Below are positions 12,201 through 27,200 of a stretch of 64,000 nucleotides of DNA, piece after piece. The first letter of the stretch is position 1; each line of letters begins with the position of its first letter. The DNA comes from Yponomeuta sedellus. Taxonomy: Eukaryota; Arthropoda; Insecta; Lepidoptera; Yponomeutidae. Where the stretch lies: NCBI GenBank assembly GCA_934045075.1, contig OW203745.1, positions 9,561,873-9,625,872 on the forward strand, written 5' to 3'. The position numbers and the translations under genes were made by a program. The notes under the pieces are model-generated. The model ran no database searches, was not told the DNA's origin, and worked only from the letters and a program-made list of their open reading frames with translations.

Positions 12201-15200
12201 GTCTCTTCCTACATCGCAGGAAGGTTAGGCCATACTCCACCAAGGGGGCCAAGTCCGGGTTGGTGGAGGACTGTAAGACAGTGGCGGGCCTTACTGTCAG
12301 AAGTTATCAAGCCGCCCATAAGGCCTCTGACATGGCTTAACGACTGCCATTATATGACAGCCGGCACCAACGGCTTAACGTGCCTTGCGAAGCACGGAAG
12401 CGCTCGGAAAATTGCCACTAGTGGTAGTCAAGGGACGCTCACCCATCCCGTACCTGACCGCGCCTGTTGTTGCTTAACCACGTGATTGATTCCAATCACT
12501 CGGTTCGCCTAGGCCACGAGCGCTTCAATATAATAAGAGATTATAATACTGCTTTCAGCTATTTTGACCGAAACACCCATGACAGAGCGTGACGTCACGC
12601 TTAGGTTAACATTGGTAAATTTCACCCGTGCTTTGTTGTGACTACTAGGGATTACGATGTGGCGTGACGTCAGATTCGACGCCATGACACTGCGAGCTGT
12701 TTTCCCAAAGAAATAAAACCATTAGAAAAATGGTTTTAACCGTCGTTAAACTTTTGTTTATTACTGAAATATAGGTTTTTTGTAAAAAAAAGGTAAAAAA
12801 AATATTTTATTGCCATTACTTGGATTACACTATTTGGACAGTTGCTGACTCCCACACTAGGCAAAGCCTGTCTCGTGGGAAAGAAACATTGTTTTACAGG
12901 TATAGCTTTAAAATAATAATAAATAATAAGCTTGAAATTATAAATGTGAATCAAAATTCTTTATTGCACTAAAAACTAATTTGCACAAACGCGAGCTTAA
13001 TACTAGATAGTATTTTTTTCCAGCTAACTCACGATGATGCGGACAGTGAAATGGGTAGTGCCAGTAAACAATGTAATATAAGAGTGATTTATTACATAAA
13101 CTAAATAATACAAATCATTACGGAAGAGGATTTAAAAATCTTTCGTCACGCCCATTGAAGAATGTGAATTGCGTTAATGTCAAGTCCTTTCCGCGCTCCC
13201 GTCCCACGTCTTTTCTATTTAGCAACTGGTAAGGACTGATTCATTGATACTTTGACGACCTCGGTGGCGCAGCGGTAGCGCATCTGCCTACCATGCGAGA
13301 GGTCCCGGGTTCGATCCCCGGCTGGGGGCAAAATAAAACCCCAGGTTGTGATGTCGCTGTTTCTGGTTCCCACGACACAGGGTATCCTAGTGTGGGGCCA
13401 GAAGCAATGTATGTGCCTGTATGTAAATGTTATGTTTACCTTTATGTACATATCATCGGTTTCGAAGCTCCATTTGAGATCGCCATCGCCCTTCATATCC
13501 GGCATATCGTAGTTCAGCAACACGTAACCGGTTTTAGGTCCGAAGCTGCAATAAAATATGGTATTTTGTAACAGTTTTTGGTGAATAATTTTCGTGAGGA
13601 AACCCGTGGCTTGGTATTGACTTGTCTTTTCTAAAGGCTAGGCCGACTAAGCTGGCAAGCCCTACAGTGTAAGACTTCCATAGTTCATCAATAGATTGAT
13701 AAAGCACGCCAATGGTTATTAATTGCCTCAATTTGGTAGTCTACAAAGCAATAGCAGTACAATGTCATTCCATGGCTATAATCCGCGCAAATTAAATAGG
13801 CATCTCTCGTCAAGAAGATCGAATCGCGCGAGTTGCCGAGTTAAGTAGCAAGGGTTATACCATTGCAAAGCGATTGGTTGATAGACTACCGATAGCGTGA
13901 ATAAAACGACAATTACCGGATTAATATGACTCTATTCTTTTTGTTGCACAAACCCATGCTAAAGACAATTTTAAAAAACTTATTTAGAGGCTATAAGTTA
14001 TACAGAGAGTATTGTAAGTGATACAATCTACTTCAGCCAGATGTCGCTGCCTGTACGTACAGAGAATAGTGTAAAGAGGTTCGAAATTTCACTGATGCCG
14101 GTGAGTCGCTCATTAGCTCAGTTGGATAGAGCGCTCGCACGGATAGCCAGAGGTCGCAGGTTCGAATCCCGGCAAGAGTCGAATTTTTAGCCTCTAAATA
14201 GGTTTTTAAAATTGTCCTTAGCACGGGTTAGTGCATTAAAAATAAAAATAGTATAATCATGTGGGTACAGCGATATCATTCCGATGTAAAAACCTAACTG
14301 TAAATTAGGTAGTCGGGGCAAGTAAGTGATGCAATCTACTTCAGCCACATGTCGCTGCCTGTACGTAATACAGAGAATAGTGTAGAGGTTCGAAATTTCA
14401 CTGATGCCGGTGAGTCGCCCATTCACTTAGTTGGATAGAGCGCTGGCACGGATAGCCAGAGGTCGCGGGTTCGAATCCAGGCATGGGTGGAATTTTTAGC
14501 CTCTAAATAGTTTTTTTTGTATTGTAAAGAATTTCGAAATTTCGCTGATGCCGGTACTTGCCCATTAACTCAGTTGGGAGAGCGCTGGCACGGTTAGCCA
14601 GAGGTTATGGGTTCGAATCCCGGCATGGGTGGAATTTTTAGCATCTAAATAGGTTTTTTTAAAAATAATATGACTCTATTGAGCAACTATAAATTCTAGA
14701 GACTCGCCCCTTAGAATGGTTTACACTCATACTGAGGCCATGTATAAAATGTATGTTGGCCCCCAGTAGGAATCGATGTACCTCCAACATGGCAATCAGA
14801 CGTGATACCGCTAGACCAACTGGGCGGTCAGTACTTACACAAAGTCCGTATCTCCCTTGATATGCTGCAGCCGTTTGAGGGGCGTGGCTGCTTGAATGCT
14901 GACCACCTTACGGAGGCCCGGGTGAGAGTCCAGACGCGCCTTGAAGAACAGGTCTTTGATCTCCGACTGGGGCATGTCCACCTGGGTACGAGGGAAAGGT
15001 TAGGAGGACCGTTGTTTCATCATCAACCCATTATATCTCGACCGCGGGGCAAGGGTCTCTTCCTTAAGGAACGTATAGGCCATACTCCACCACGGGGGCC
15101 AAGTCCGGATTGGTGGAGCTTGTAAGTAGTGGCTGGTCTTACTGTCAGAAGTTTAAAGCCGCCCTGGGGCTCTGACTTGGCTTAACGACTGCCATCTGTC

Positions 15201-18200
15201 GACGGCAGCCGGCACCAACTGCTTAAGCCTTGCTAAGCACGGAACCGCTCGGAAAAATGCCACTAGCGTTAGTCATAGACGGTTAACCCATCAATGCACT
15301 GAACGCGCCCTGTGTTGCTTAACCTTCGTGATCGTTTAAAATCACTCAGGCAGCCGGGGCTACGAGCGATTCGAAGACCGTTGCATTGAGGATCATTTAA
15401 GTTTTGAAACAAGTGTGCCGTTTTATAGAGACATCTAAAACAGTATACATACGAGTATTCTGTAAAAATCATATGAAAATCGGAAAAAAACGAAGATGTT
15501 ACAGCGAGAAAAACAGGGTGCGACGTCATACCCTTGACACGTCATAGGTCCCGATGCCGCGTGCATCATAGCATCTTGGTCTGTTTCAGTGAATTACGAT
15601 TTCACAACAAATTTTTATGCTCGCCGAATATTCGTTTTCGGTTTTACAATGACATTTATATTGATATCGGTGAAGTTGACCTCCAACTGTGACCTCCCTG
15701 GCTTGCAGTGTCAGGTTAACAGCATCGCAAAAGTACGCAGATACCCCGTACACTATCCGTGAGAACGCGCTCCTACCAAATGGTGTTTCTCATTTTTCTC
15801 GTTGGACAAACATACACATGTTTACTTTGCAGTAGATAAGTTACCTTGATGTTAATATCGGTAAGATGGCGCCCACCTGGCGCCCTTGCGTGTAGCGTCA
15901 AGTTAAGCATCCCACTAAAATACACCGAAATTCCATACACATCCGGGAGAACTCGTACTTGGAGCGGACGTGCTCTCTTGCTTTCCCTCATCTCTTTTCT
16001 CTCTCTCTCTCGACCAGAAAGTATTGGAATCTAGATGTGGGTTTTACTGGAGAGACGTGTACAGCCCCGCTAGAAACATTATATTAAAAAATTCTTTATT
16101 GCACAAAAAAGGGGGTTTAGACAAAGACGAGTTTAATACTAGTTAGTATTTTCTACCAGTTAACCTTGGGATATATGGATAATCGAACACGGTTCGCCGC
16201 CCAAACGGATTTTCTTGATAGATAACACAATACATTGTTTACCTTGCAGTAGATTTTTTTCCTCCACTACAGCAGGACCCGAAGACAGCAATAACATTGT
16301 ACATTGACATTCAGCAACCAGAATGACAGTTATTTACGTTGAAATAAACATACCAATTTTGACGTTCATTAAGTAAACATTTTGTTTTTATAGTGAACAA
16401 TTTTTTTTTACTTTCTTCTTCTTCTTCAGGCTATATTATGCAGTCGAGTGCCGGACATAGCCCTCCCCTAATGAGCGCCATAGCGTCCTGTCTTCAGCTT
16501 GCCACATCCAGCATCTGCCGGCAGTTTTTCGCAGATAGTCATCCCACCTGGTCGGAGGGCGTCCTACACTACGTTTGCCGAGTCGCGGTCTCCACGTCTT
16601 TTACTTTCACTGTAAAATTTCTTATTTCTGATACCTACCTTGATGTTGATATCGGTGAAGTTGGCCTCCAACTGCGTCCTGGCGTGCAGCGTCAAGTTGA
16701 CGGCCCCGCTGAAGTGCGCGGAAAGCCCGAACACGCTCTGCGAGAACTCGCACTTGGCGCGGACGGTTATGGGCTCGCCCTGCCCCTTAGGTACCAGCAC
16801 TAGCGACATCTGTGATTAAATAGTATTTCTTAGTGACTAATTAATTTCTTAAGGCGTTTCGGGGCGCTAACTAGCGCTACCAATGGAAAAAAATTGTAAC
16901 TCGTTTTGTAACACGTTTTTTTATCTAAAAGTGAACATGAGAGATCTTAACACAGTTGTTAAGATCTCTCATGTTAACTGTAGATGTTCATGTAGATGAA
17001 CATGAGAGATCTTATCTGACAACTATTTTTAAAACTTACAGTCTAGAACCTAGTATGAATTGATTAGAACATTAATCGATTTCTGCTAACAACGGCCGTT
17101 TTTGGCGCAAAGTGATTTTAAGTTCTTGGTTATTGATTCTAGGTTCTTGAATGTAGATTCTAAAAATAGTTGTCACAGTTTTTAAGAATTCTAATGTTAA
17201 TTTTTAAATAAAAACGTATTATAATAAGAGTTATGATTTTTTTCCATTGGTGGCGCTAGTTAGCGCCCCAAAGCACCTTAAAATAAGCTCGTAATTGGCC
17301 TGTTATTTGAAGGCCTGATTTTTCATTTCTCGGATAAAATTTATCCGTCTAATAAAGTATTACACAAAAATATAAAAAAATCACGGTGAAATAACAAAAG
17401 AAAGACAATTACAGCACATTTTTGAAATGGTTGTATAATACAATAAGTCACAAATATGTTTTATCCGAGAAATAAAAATTCAGCCCTAAGTCTCTAATTT
17501 GCGCTCTGAGCTACTTGTGCTTCCATAAAATAAAATGACTCACGATGCTCATACATAGTTATATGTTTACCTGTCTTCAGCCTGCCGCATCCAGCATCTG
17601 CCTGCAGTTTTTCGCAGATCGTCATACCACCTGGTTGGAGGGCGTCCTACACTACGTTTGCCAAGTCGCGGTCTTCACTCAAGAACACGCTTACTCTAAC
17701 GGGTGTCGGTTCTTCGCGAGATATTGCCAGCCCACTGCCACTTCAGCTCGCTAATTCTCTGAGCTATGTCGATAACTTTGGTTCTCTGTCGGATGCATTC
17801 GTTACGAATCCTATCCTTCAGAGAAACTCCGAGCATAACTCTCTCCATAGCTCGCTGAGCGAATAATAATCGCGATTAGGTCCGTTCAATAACTAAATAT
17901 TTGTGAAGAGACACGACATGTCTCGTTTCACTCAGACAGATGCACCAACTGATAAATGTTAATGAAGCTGTCTTTGTCTGTGAGGATTGTGGCAAGTTGA
18001 AAAAACTGGTCTCTACCTACCACTTTTGAATACAGGCATGTGAAAGGGGTTTCTGAACATAAGAGTGCAGAGTACACGCAACAGCCTTGTCACTAAAAGT
18101 GATCTTATACTCGTCGATGGTATACTCACGATGTTTTCTTTCACCTCCACCTTCCACGGATACCGACTTGAGTTTATGTCGATATCAACCCTTGTAAGTC

Positions 18201-21200
18201 CCCGCTGCTGGGGCACGGGTCTCTTACTGCATCGCAGGAAAGTTAGGCCATACTCCACCACGGGGGCAAGTTCGGGTCGGTGGAGGATTGTAAGACAGTG
18301 GCGGGCCTTACTGTCAGAAGTTATGAAGCCGCCCATAAGGCCTCTGACATGGCTTAACGACTGTCATTACATGACAGTCGGCACCAACGGCTTAACGTGC
18401 CTTGCGAAGCATGGAAGCGCTCGGAAAAAAATCCACAGACAGACCGCGCCTGTTGTTACTTAACTCAAGTGATAGATTCTAATCACTCGGTTCGTCTAGG
18501 CCACAACCGCTTCGTTTATGCAATCTATGTAAAGTGTTCTCGATCGATCTATAAGGTTATATATACCTCCAAGGGCTCTCTGTTGAGTACTTTCCCGCTG
18601 ATCCCGTACTCCACTGCCTCGGTGACGAAGGAGCCGCGGATGTCGTCTTTGTCGAACTCGCCGATCACTTTCACGGTTCTGAAACAACCACCTAGGGTAA
18701 GTGGGGGAACGCAGAAAGAAAAATTGTGTTTATTTCCTGTAAGTCGGAGAGAAAGAGCGTGACACAGACATTACTTAAGGGTCCAATTACGAGTGGGTTC
18801 AAGAGTTTGTTTGTAAAATACAAATTTTAATACACGAAAATATTGATTGGAGATAATAGAGATAGAATACGCGCGCGGAGCGTCCTCTGGAACTAGCGAA
18901 TCCGGTCTGATCAGCAACCGCCTGAAAGTACTGGGCAGCGTTTGCATTGACGTCATACACGTGGACCAACGGTCAAACGGCTCATGAAATTGGAAGATGG
19001 TTCTCAAGCCGACTGTTGTAGCTTTGCCCAAAACTGTCACCGTGTGAAAGGGGTTGTAACAGTCCCCTCACGGAGCATTTCCCATACAAACGTTTGCTTT
19101 TACAAAAAAATACAAAAGACATTCAGGACGTGTCGCGTTCAGAATGGCTTTCTATACCATAATTATTTAGAAGGTTGGACACTGTAGATCCAGTGGACAC
19201 TAGAGTGAGTTACAGAGACACTCACATGAACCGTTTATGTAACATTAACCGAATCACACCTCCGATCCGTCCACAAAGTGTACACACATTCCCCTCCCGA
19301 AGTTCAAGTCGGCTTGAAGGGACTCATCGCGTTCAGAACGAACTATGTCTGGAGAGGGGCACTATAGAAGCACGAGGAAAAAAGAGAGACTAACCTGAAC
19401 CCCTTATGCAGACTGCTAAGAGTCACACTGATCGAATCACACCTCCAATCGAACCGCAAAGAGTAGACATTGTCTTCTCCGAAATTCAAGTCGGCTGTGA
19501 GGTCTTTCCGCGAGCAGAAGAAACTATGTCTGTACTATAAAAGCACGAGGAAGAATTAAAGTAAAAAGAAAGACTTACTAAAAAGGAACCCTTTATGTAA
19601 TTAAGAGTCACACTGATCGAATCACTCCTCCTATCCGTCCCTAGAGTGTAGACACTCCCTTTATCGAAGTGCAGGTCGGCTTGTAGGCACAAACCTATGT
19701 TTGAAGAGGGACACTATAGAAGCACGAAGAAGAATTAAAGTAATAAAAAGAAAGACCCTTTATATAAACTGCTAAGAGCCACGCTGATCGAATCACTCAT
19801 CCTATCAGTCCGCAGTGAGTACACACTATCTTCTCTGAAGTTCAGGTCGACTTGTAGGGACTTCTCGCATTCAGCAGAAACTATGTCTGAAGAGGGACAC
19901 TATAGTAGCTCGGGAGGAAGAAGAAGGAATAGAGACTCACCTGAACCCTTCATGCGGACTGCTAAGAGTCACGCTAATCGAATCACTCCTCCTATCAGTC
20001 CGCAGTGAGTAGACACTCTCTTCTCCGAAGTTCAGGTCGGCTTGTAAGGACTTCTCGCGTTCAGAAGGGTTGTCTTCGTATGACACGGCGATGTCCGAGG
20101 GTGGAAGCACGGGGTATAGAGCTGCTTTAGACTTGAAGCGCATGTAGGCAGGCGCGGGGCGCCAGGTCACGTCGGCGTAGAGCTGGGAAGCAAATATTGT
20201 TACAAAGACCGAAAGCTTATTATAAAACTGAAACCCGACAAGGCCAGACAAGGCATAAATCATCATCATTCAGCCACATGGAGTCCACTGCTGGACTGGC
20301 CTCCTCCATGGATTTCCAGAAAAACCGGTTGGAAGCGGGTTGCATACAGGGTCTTCCTGCCACTTGGATGAGGTCTTCTGTCCATCTTGTGACTGTTCGT
20401 CGGATGCTGCGCTTGCCGATATAGGGCCTCAATAAGTCAATTTAATCTTTAATAACTACCCGCACCTGTCGTTAAATTACTTGCAGGTTAAGTTGACTAG
20501 CCTTTAAAAGTAGTTTTTAAAAGGTTTCTCCAAAACGATCTTGATCTTGAGATGGCTTTAGAGACCATCCAAAAATTACGTCACACGTTAAGGGGGAGGG
20601 AGGGGGTCGACGAAGTGTGACATTGTGTGATAGGGGGGTGGGATGGGAGGGCCCTAAATTTCGTGACGACACATTACAAATACCTGTGTTATTTCTTTTT
20701 TTATGTACAATAAAGTGTTCTCTATCTATCTATCTACAAAATCTACGTGTTAAAACACGAACTTTGTATTGTTAACGAAATAGGGACTCAAAACATTTGA
20801 TATAAAACAAATTTTGGAACTGCTTATACTATTTTTATTTTTAATGCACTAACCTGTGCTAAGGACAATTTTAAAAAACCTATTTAAATGCTAAAAATTC
20901 CACCCATGCCGGGATTCGAACCCGCGACCTCTGGCTATCCGTGCCAGTGCTCTATCCAACTGAGCTAATGGGCGACTCACCGGCATCAGTGAAATTTCGA
21001 ACCTCTTTACACTATTCTCTGTATACGTATTTGGAACTGCTGTTTGAATTCAATAATTTATAAATGTAAAATTGCAAAATATGTGACGTCACACTAGGGA
21101 GGGGGAGGGGGGTGGGAGTCTCACCAATATGACCAGCTGTGACTAGGACGGGAGAGGGGAAAAAAATCAGGAAATTCGTGTGACTTAATTAATTTACTGA

Positions 21201-24200
21201 TGGCGCCATATGCGTCACTTTAAATACAATAACTTTGATTTTCATCTTATGAGATAAACAGACACATTTTGAGCTGAACAAAAAACCAAGCTCAACTCAC
21301 GTAGTTATCCTGGGCGCCCTGAGCGATTTGTATCCCGCCGCCGATGACATTTTCGCTGTCGGAGAAGTCTTTCTTGAAGTCCATCTTGATGAAGTAGTTC
21401 TCCAAGAAAGCCGACGTGAGGTTGAGGCTGCCTGAGGTCTCCACGAATGGGTCGTCGAGCTGCACCAACAAATAAAATCATCATCATCAACAACCCATTA
21501 TGTCCTCACCGATAGGCACCGTGACGAAGAATACAACAACATACATCAAAATACAAAATATTTATTTCGGAAAGATTTCAGATTACGGTACATAACATAA
21601 GATTAGCGTTGAGCCCTGCACTAGGAAATACTGTATCGCAGGCGCATCGTGAGAACACCCTAGGGTCTGAAGTGTTAACATAACTATTACCATACTATTC
21701 TAGCATCAAAAGCAGATTCTTCCCTCTATTGACATTTTGGCATCACAGCCGTCATCTTCAACTTCTGTATTTTTTTGTATTTTTGTTTGAATAAATGTCT
21801 TCAATCAATCAATTCCGCAGTGATTTTTCGCGGCGCACGGAGATGGAAGCCTTTTTGAATCTTTAGTCGTGACTAGCGATATCACTTCTGATTACCGTGC
21901 CAGAGGTCCTGGGTTTGATTTCCTCTGGGGGCCGCCATACATTTGTACATAAATCTGGGTGTCCATGTTTCTGATGTCCTTGCATGGTTAACATAACACA
22001 GGGCATCCTAGTTTGGGACTAAGACAAGTAATTGTGTTATTGTTATAGCGGAGCTACGTTCAGTGGCGTGATGACACTCTAATACCAGAGACAACCATAA
22101 CAGAGCGCTGCAATATCTCGCCTTTACTGACATTTTGGCCTAGAAAAAAGATTCTCTTTAAATGTCTGTTAAGCGGAGTGGTGAAACAAGACAACCAACA
22201 CGAGAACGGTGTGACACAAAAGGAAGCTACGACTCTTTCTCTCTTTATCTTCAGAGACATTGTAGCGCCTCAGGCCAGCTCGAACACTCATTCAGTAGGG
22301 GAATAAAGTGTATATGAACGTGGTGCACTGACCTCCAATCTGCCCACAGCGTTGATGTTGAAAGACGGCATCCCAATATCGGCCGCCATCTTCCACAGTT
22401 CGCCCTCAAGCCGCACGGAAACAGTGCTTTCTAGAGAGGGCAGTACGGCCAGCGGAGTGATGATACCAAGCGCGGCTTGGTATGACTTGTAAGCTTCGTC
22501 GTCACCACTCTCGTACTCGTAGTTCACCCTGTAGGATATCTGGCGGACGGAGAGTTTAAGTCAGGAGGAGGCCATTAGAAAAGTTTTTACGGCTTGGTCA
22601 GGACGAGGGGATTAGAAGAGTTCTTACGCCTGGGTCAGGAGGAGGTGATTAGAAAAGTTCTTACGATTGGGTCAGAGCGAGGTGATTAGAAAAGTTCTTA
22701 CGATTGGGTCAGAGCGAGGTGATTAGAAAAGTTCTTACACCTGGGTCAGGACTAGTGGATTAGGAAAGTTCTTATGTCTGGGTCAGGACGAGGTGATTGG
22801 AAACGTTCTTACGCCTGGATCTGGACGAGACGATTAGAAAAGTTCTTACGCCTGGGTCAGGACTGGTTGATTAGAAAAGTTCTTATGTCTGGGTCAGGAC
22901 GAGGTGAATAAAAAAATTCTTACGCCTGAGTCAGGACGAGGCGATTAGAAAAGTTCTTACGCCTGGGTCAAGACTAGTTGGTTAGAAAAGTTCTTATGTC
23001 TGGGTCAGGACGAGCTGATTAAAAAAAATCTTACGCCTGGGTCAGGTGAAGGTGATTAGAAAAGTTCTTATGTCTGGGTCAGGGCGTGGTGACTAGAAAA
23101 GTTCTTACTTCTAAGTCACTTAGCTCAGCCGCTCAGACGCAACTTATAGTGGATACTTTCAGTGGATATCAGATATGTGACACTGATATACAGGACTCAC
23201 AGAATTATACGACTCAGTCCACTAGATATTTCGTTGTTGCTGGAGGTCAAATAATACGAACAAGAACAATACATACAGAGAATAGTGTAAAGAGGTTCGA
23301 AATTTCACTGATGCCGGTGAGTCACCCATTAGCTCAGTTGGAAAGAGCGCTGGCACGGATAGCCAGAGGTCGCGGGTTCGAATCCCGGCATGGGTGGAAT
23401 TTTTAGCCTCTAAATAGGTTTTTAAAGAACAATAAAATTAATTTCAAATAAAAAGTTCTGTCTAAGTACTACTTATTTTCATTTAGCGTGCATTATTTGA
23501 GAAAGGTACTGTACAAGCTTTGGCCACCACCAGGCATTTATGGACTTACGTATGTATTACGAATTAACACGTTCGTCCATCGATGCCTTTTTTACAGTTT
23601 TTGATTTTTGTAGCTAGAACCGAAACTAATTTGTACCTAGTTTACGCGAATAAATCTCTCACCTCGTTCCAATAAGTTCCATCATAGAGCAGCACCTTGC
23701 AGGTGACGTTGAACTTCTCGCCCATAGTAATATTCACGGTATATTCGGACTTGAGCTCCTTCACGGCTTGGAAAGGGGTCACCACGTACAGAGTATTGCG
23801 CATCACCGTATATTCCTGGGGAATTGTTGCTATATTAGACAACTGCTCGTTTCAGATGGGATACCTATTAAAATTCTTACAACGTCTATCTGTCAAACAT
23901 ATCATATCAACCCTGTGTATGTCCCCACTGCTGGGGCATGGGTCTCTTCCCTCATCACAAGAAAGTTATGTCATACTCCATAGTCCACCACGGGTGCCAA
24001 GTCCGGGTTGGTGGAGGATTGCAAGACTAGTGGCTGGTCTTACTGTCAGAAGTTATCAAGCCGCCCTAGGCCTCTGACTTGGCATAACGACTGCGGTCTG
24101 TCGACGGCAGTGCTTAATGTGCCTTGCGAAGCACGGAACCGCTCGGACAAATGCCATTAGCGTTAGTTATATACGGTCACCCATCCACGCACTGAACGCG

Positions 24201-27200
24201 CCCTATGTTGCTTAACCTTCGTGATTGTTTAAGATCACTCAGGCAGCCAGGGCTAGGAGCGATTCGAGCATCACCGTCATTCTTTATTACATTGTGAGTA
24301 AAACAAAGCGTTATCATCATTTATGCCAAAATTGACCATTCTAATAGGCTATCCAAGTCGCCATCTTTCTTATGCTGCTCTCTGATTGGCTATAAACATT
24401 TTAAGGGGTGAAACTAACCTCTAAAACGAAGACGTCTGTCAAGACTATGGGCGGTTTGTTTGGCAGGTTGAGGGTCGCGTTCACCTGCACCACGTCTTCT
24501 TCATTGGCTCCTAAGAACTGGAAGGAAAGTAAGTTTTTACACAATGTAAAATAGGCAGGGCAGATTGCTGGCAGCGGCTGGATGACGGTGGAGGAGAGGA
24601 GGCCTATTTCCGGCAGCGGACGAATACGAGTCGATTGGTTTATTGACAGGTCTGAGATTATATATGGAGTTATTCGAAGCATACTTTTGAACACTATAAA
24701 TGTGGCGAATCGGTGGTGGGTAGAACATTGTACTCAATACTGGAATCGGAAGCTAGAGGCCCAGGGAGCTCTGGGAGCAAATAATTCGCATACGACTCTT
24801 AGGTGTATGACTTGAATTCTACATAATAAGTGGAACGACAGCCAATTACGATTATGATTAAGAAAACACCTTTATAATGTGTATTAAAATAGCGGTGTAT
24901 TCGTTTTAGTTTATTTGCTGTAAATAATAATAAGTGTAAACAAAACTTTTGTTTTAAAAATGTGTCACAACACTATTACTGGATGGCATGATGGTGGTAT
25001 AGTTTGGGACCTACCCTACCACCAGGGGTAGGGCTAGTGGTATGGTGGGTCCGCAGTGTCAAAGCGAGCGAAATTTCTTAGCATATTTGCGCATACGACT
25101 TTGTGAGAATAAAAGGGAGCCGATTCTCGCCCATGTGAATTGAAAGCGTACAACCAGTTCGCGCAGAGACTTTACTTTAAACTTAAAATGTGTGACAAAT
25201 AAATTTTATTTCAATTTTTCATTCTTTTCATTCAGCTTTGGTAAATAAATCATTGATAGTAATCGTTAAACTAATGAAAGCAATGCTTTCATGATTAATT
25301 ATGTCCGCTAAATTGTTTGCTTGTCTTAGGACATTAATATATTTTTTATACTTATTTATTTTATAAGCCATACATCAAATTATTAAGATGCTTAAAAATA
25401 TTAAAAACCTATTTAGAGGCTAAAAATTCCACCCATGCCAAAATTCGAACCCGCGACCTCTGGCTAACTGTGCCAGACTTTTGAGTTCACATGAAAAATA
25501 CAGTCTGTTAGCTTTTTGAAAATGCCTCGGCTACTATCGGATATATTCGTGTAATAGAAATATCGGAACTAATATGACACTAATTTTACATAACTTTTCA
25601 AAATAGTGAAGAAAAATTTTATACAGAGCAGGAAGTAGTATTACACTCGTGTGCTTTCGACGAAAACCGAAGCCTACTCTAGAGCCCTTAGCACGGGTTA
25701 GTGCACTAAAAAGAATATAATCATGTGAAGTCAAATAAAAGCCTATAAGAATACATTTTTAAGTGTTTTAGGCATACCTTCATCATATGCGAGTCGAAGG
25801 TGATGGTGGGATAATACAGGGTGTCCAGTATGACTCGGGCGGTGGTGTCGAAGTCCTCAATGATTTCGTCGTTGTTGCTGACTGTACGAAGGCGGGTCTG
25901 CAGCGCCTCCACTAGGCCCTTGCCGTGGTCGTGGAGTAGAACGGCTATTCCGAACTGAAAATAACAAAATGTTTATGAATAAGTATTTTTACTAAGTACA
26001 GTGCTACACAAGAAATAAGTCTCGCGGATGTACCTGCGCAGATGACCAAATTTTGGATATGCGGCAAGTTGATCGACCAATCAGATAGTTTCATTTTATG
26101 GCAGGCCGCGCGCCTTTGTTGCTATTGGTTAATTCAACGTCATCGATGCAGGTGACTATTAGTTTGCCAATATTAGCGTGAGCGAAATAGTTAGCGCTAC
26201 TGCGGCAATCTATTCGGCACCTTAACCGTATCGGTTAAAGATCATGTTGAATGTACTTATAGCTTCGGGTACTTTCGTTACACTTCTTCCTAGTCTGCGC
26301 GAACGTAGATTCCCGAAGGGACTTTTATGATGTGTAGTACTGTACTGAGTTGTTGATAATTGTTCCATAACAAAAAAAAATATTTTGTACATTTAAAGAT
26401 CTACAAAATTTTTATATTACACACATCTTTTTTAAGAACAGATGAGAGCGGTGACAGCCATGATGTTCTAAGGTTACCTCTGCCATTGCTTGAGGATATG
26501 TCAATTCGGATTTTTACCAGTTTAGTGACGTCAAGACAAGAGTGAATAGTCTTTTCGGCGTTTCAAATCAAATGTTCAAGATAAGAATTGAATTTCTGCA
26601 GCCATTTTCTATTTTTATGTATTTAAGTATTTACTTTCGCTAGATCAAGTACTTTAGGACATATTATTATTATACTTTACTGTATACAAAGAGAGAATTT
26701 TATAACAATATTTTCTTAAGGCTCCTGTTACTTTGGGCTTGCTGTCTCGTTCGAACAATTTTTTTTAATGTAGCCCATAATGATCCACTTCTGGGTATAG
26801 GCCTTCTCTCAGAAATATACATTATGAGCTTAATTATATGGGATTAGCAATTTCAAGCGCTGCGGTTTTTGTACACCTCACTTTTAATTTCATCCACATT
26901 TCCTCACGATGAATTCCTTCACCGTTAGCGAGTAGACATTTTCAGTTATTGTTATAAAATTTTAAAAACCTATTTAGAGGCTAAAAATTCCACCCATGCC
27001 GGGATTCGAACCCGCGACCTCTGGCTATCCGTGCCAGGGCTCTTTGAAAGTGGTTCGAAATTTCACTGATGCCGGTGAGTCGCCCATTAGCTCAGTTGGA
27101 AAGAGCGCTGGCACGGATAGCCAGAGGTCGCGGGTTCGAATTCCGGCATGGGTGAAATTTTTAGCCTCTAAGTAGGTTTTTAAAATAGTCCTTAGCACGG

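Noticed and set aside
22565..23115. CRISPR-like array
   Set aside because: The 37 bp units are contiguous with no unique spacers, and the genome is that of an insect.
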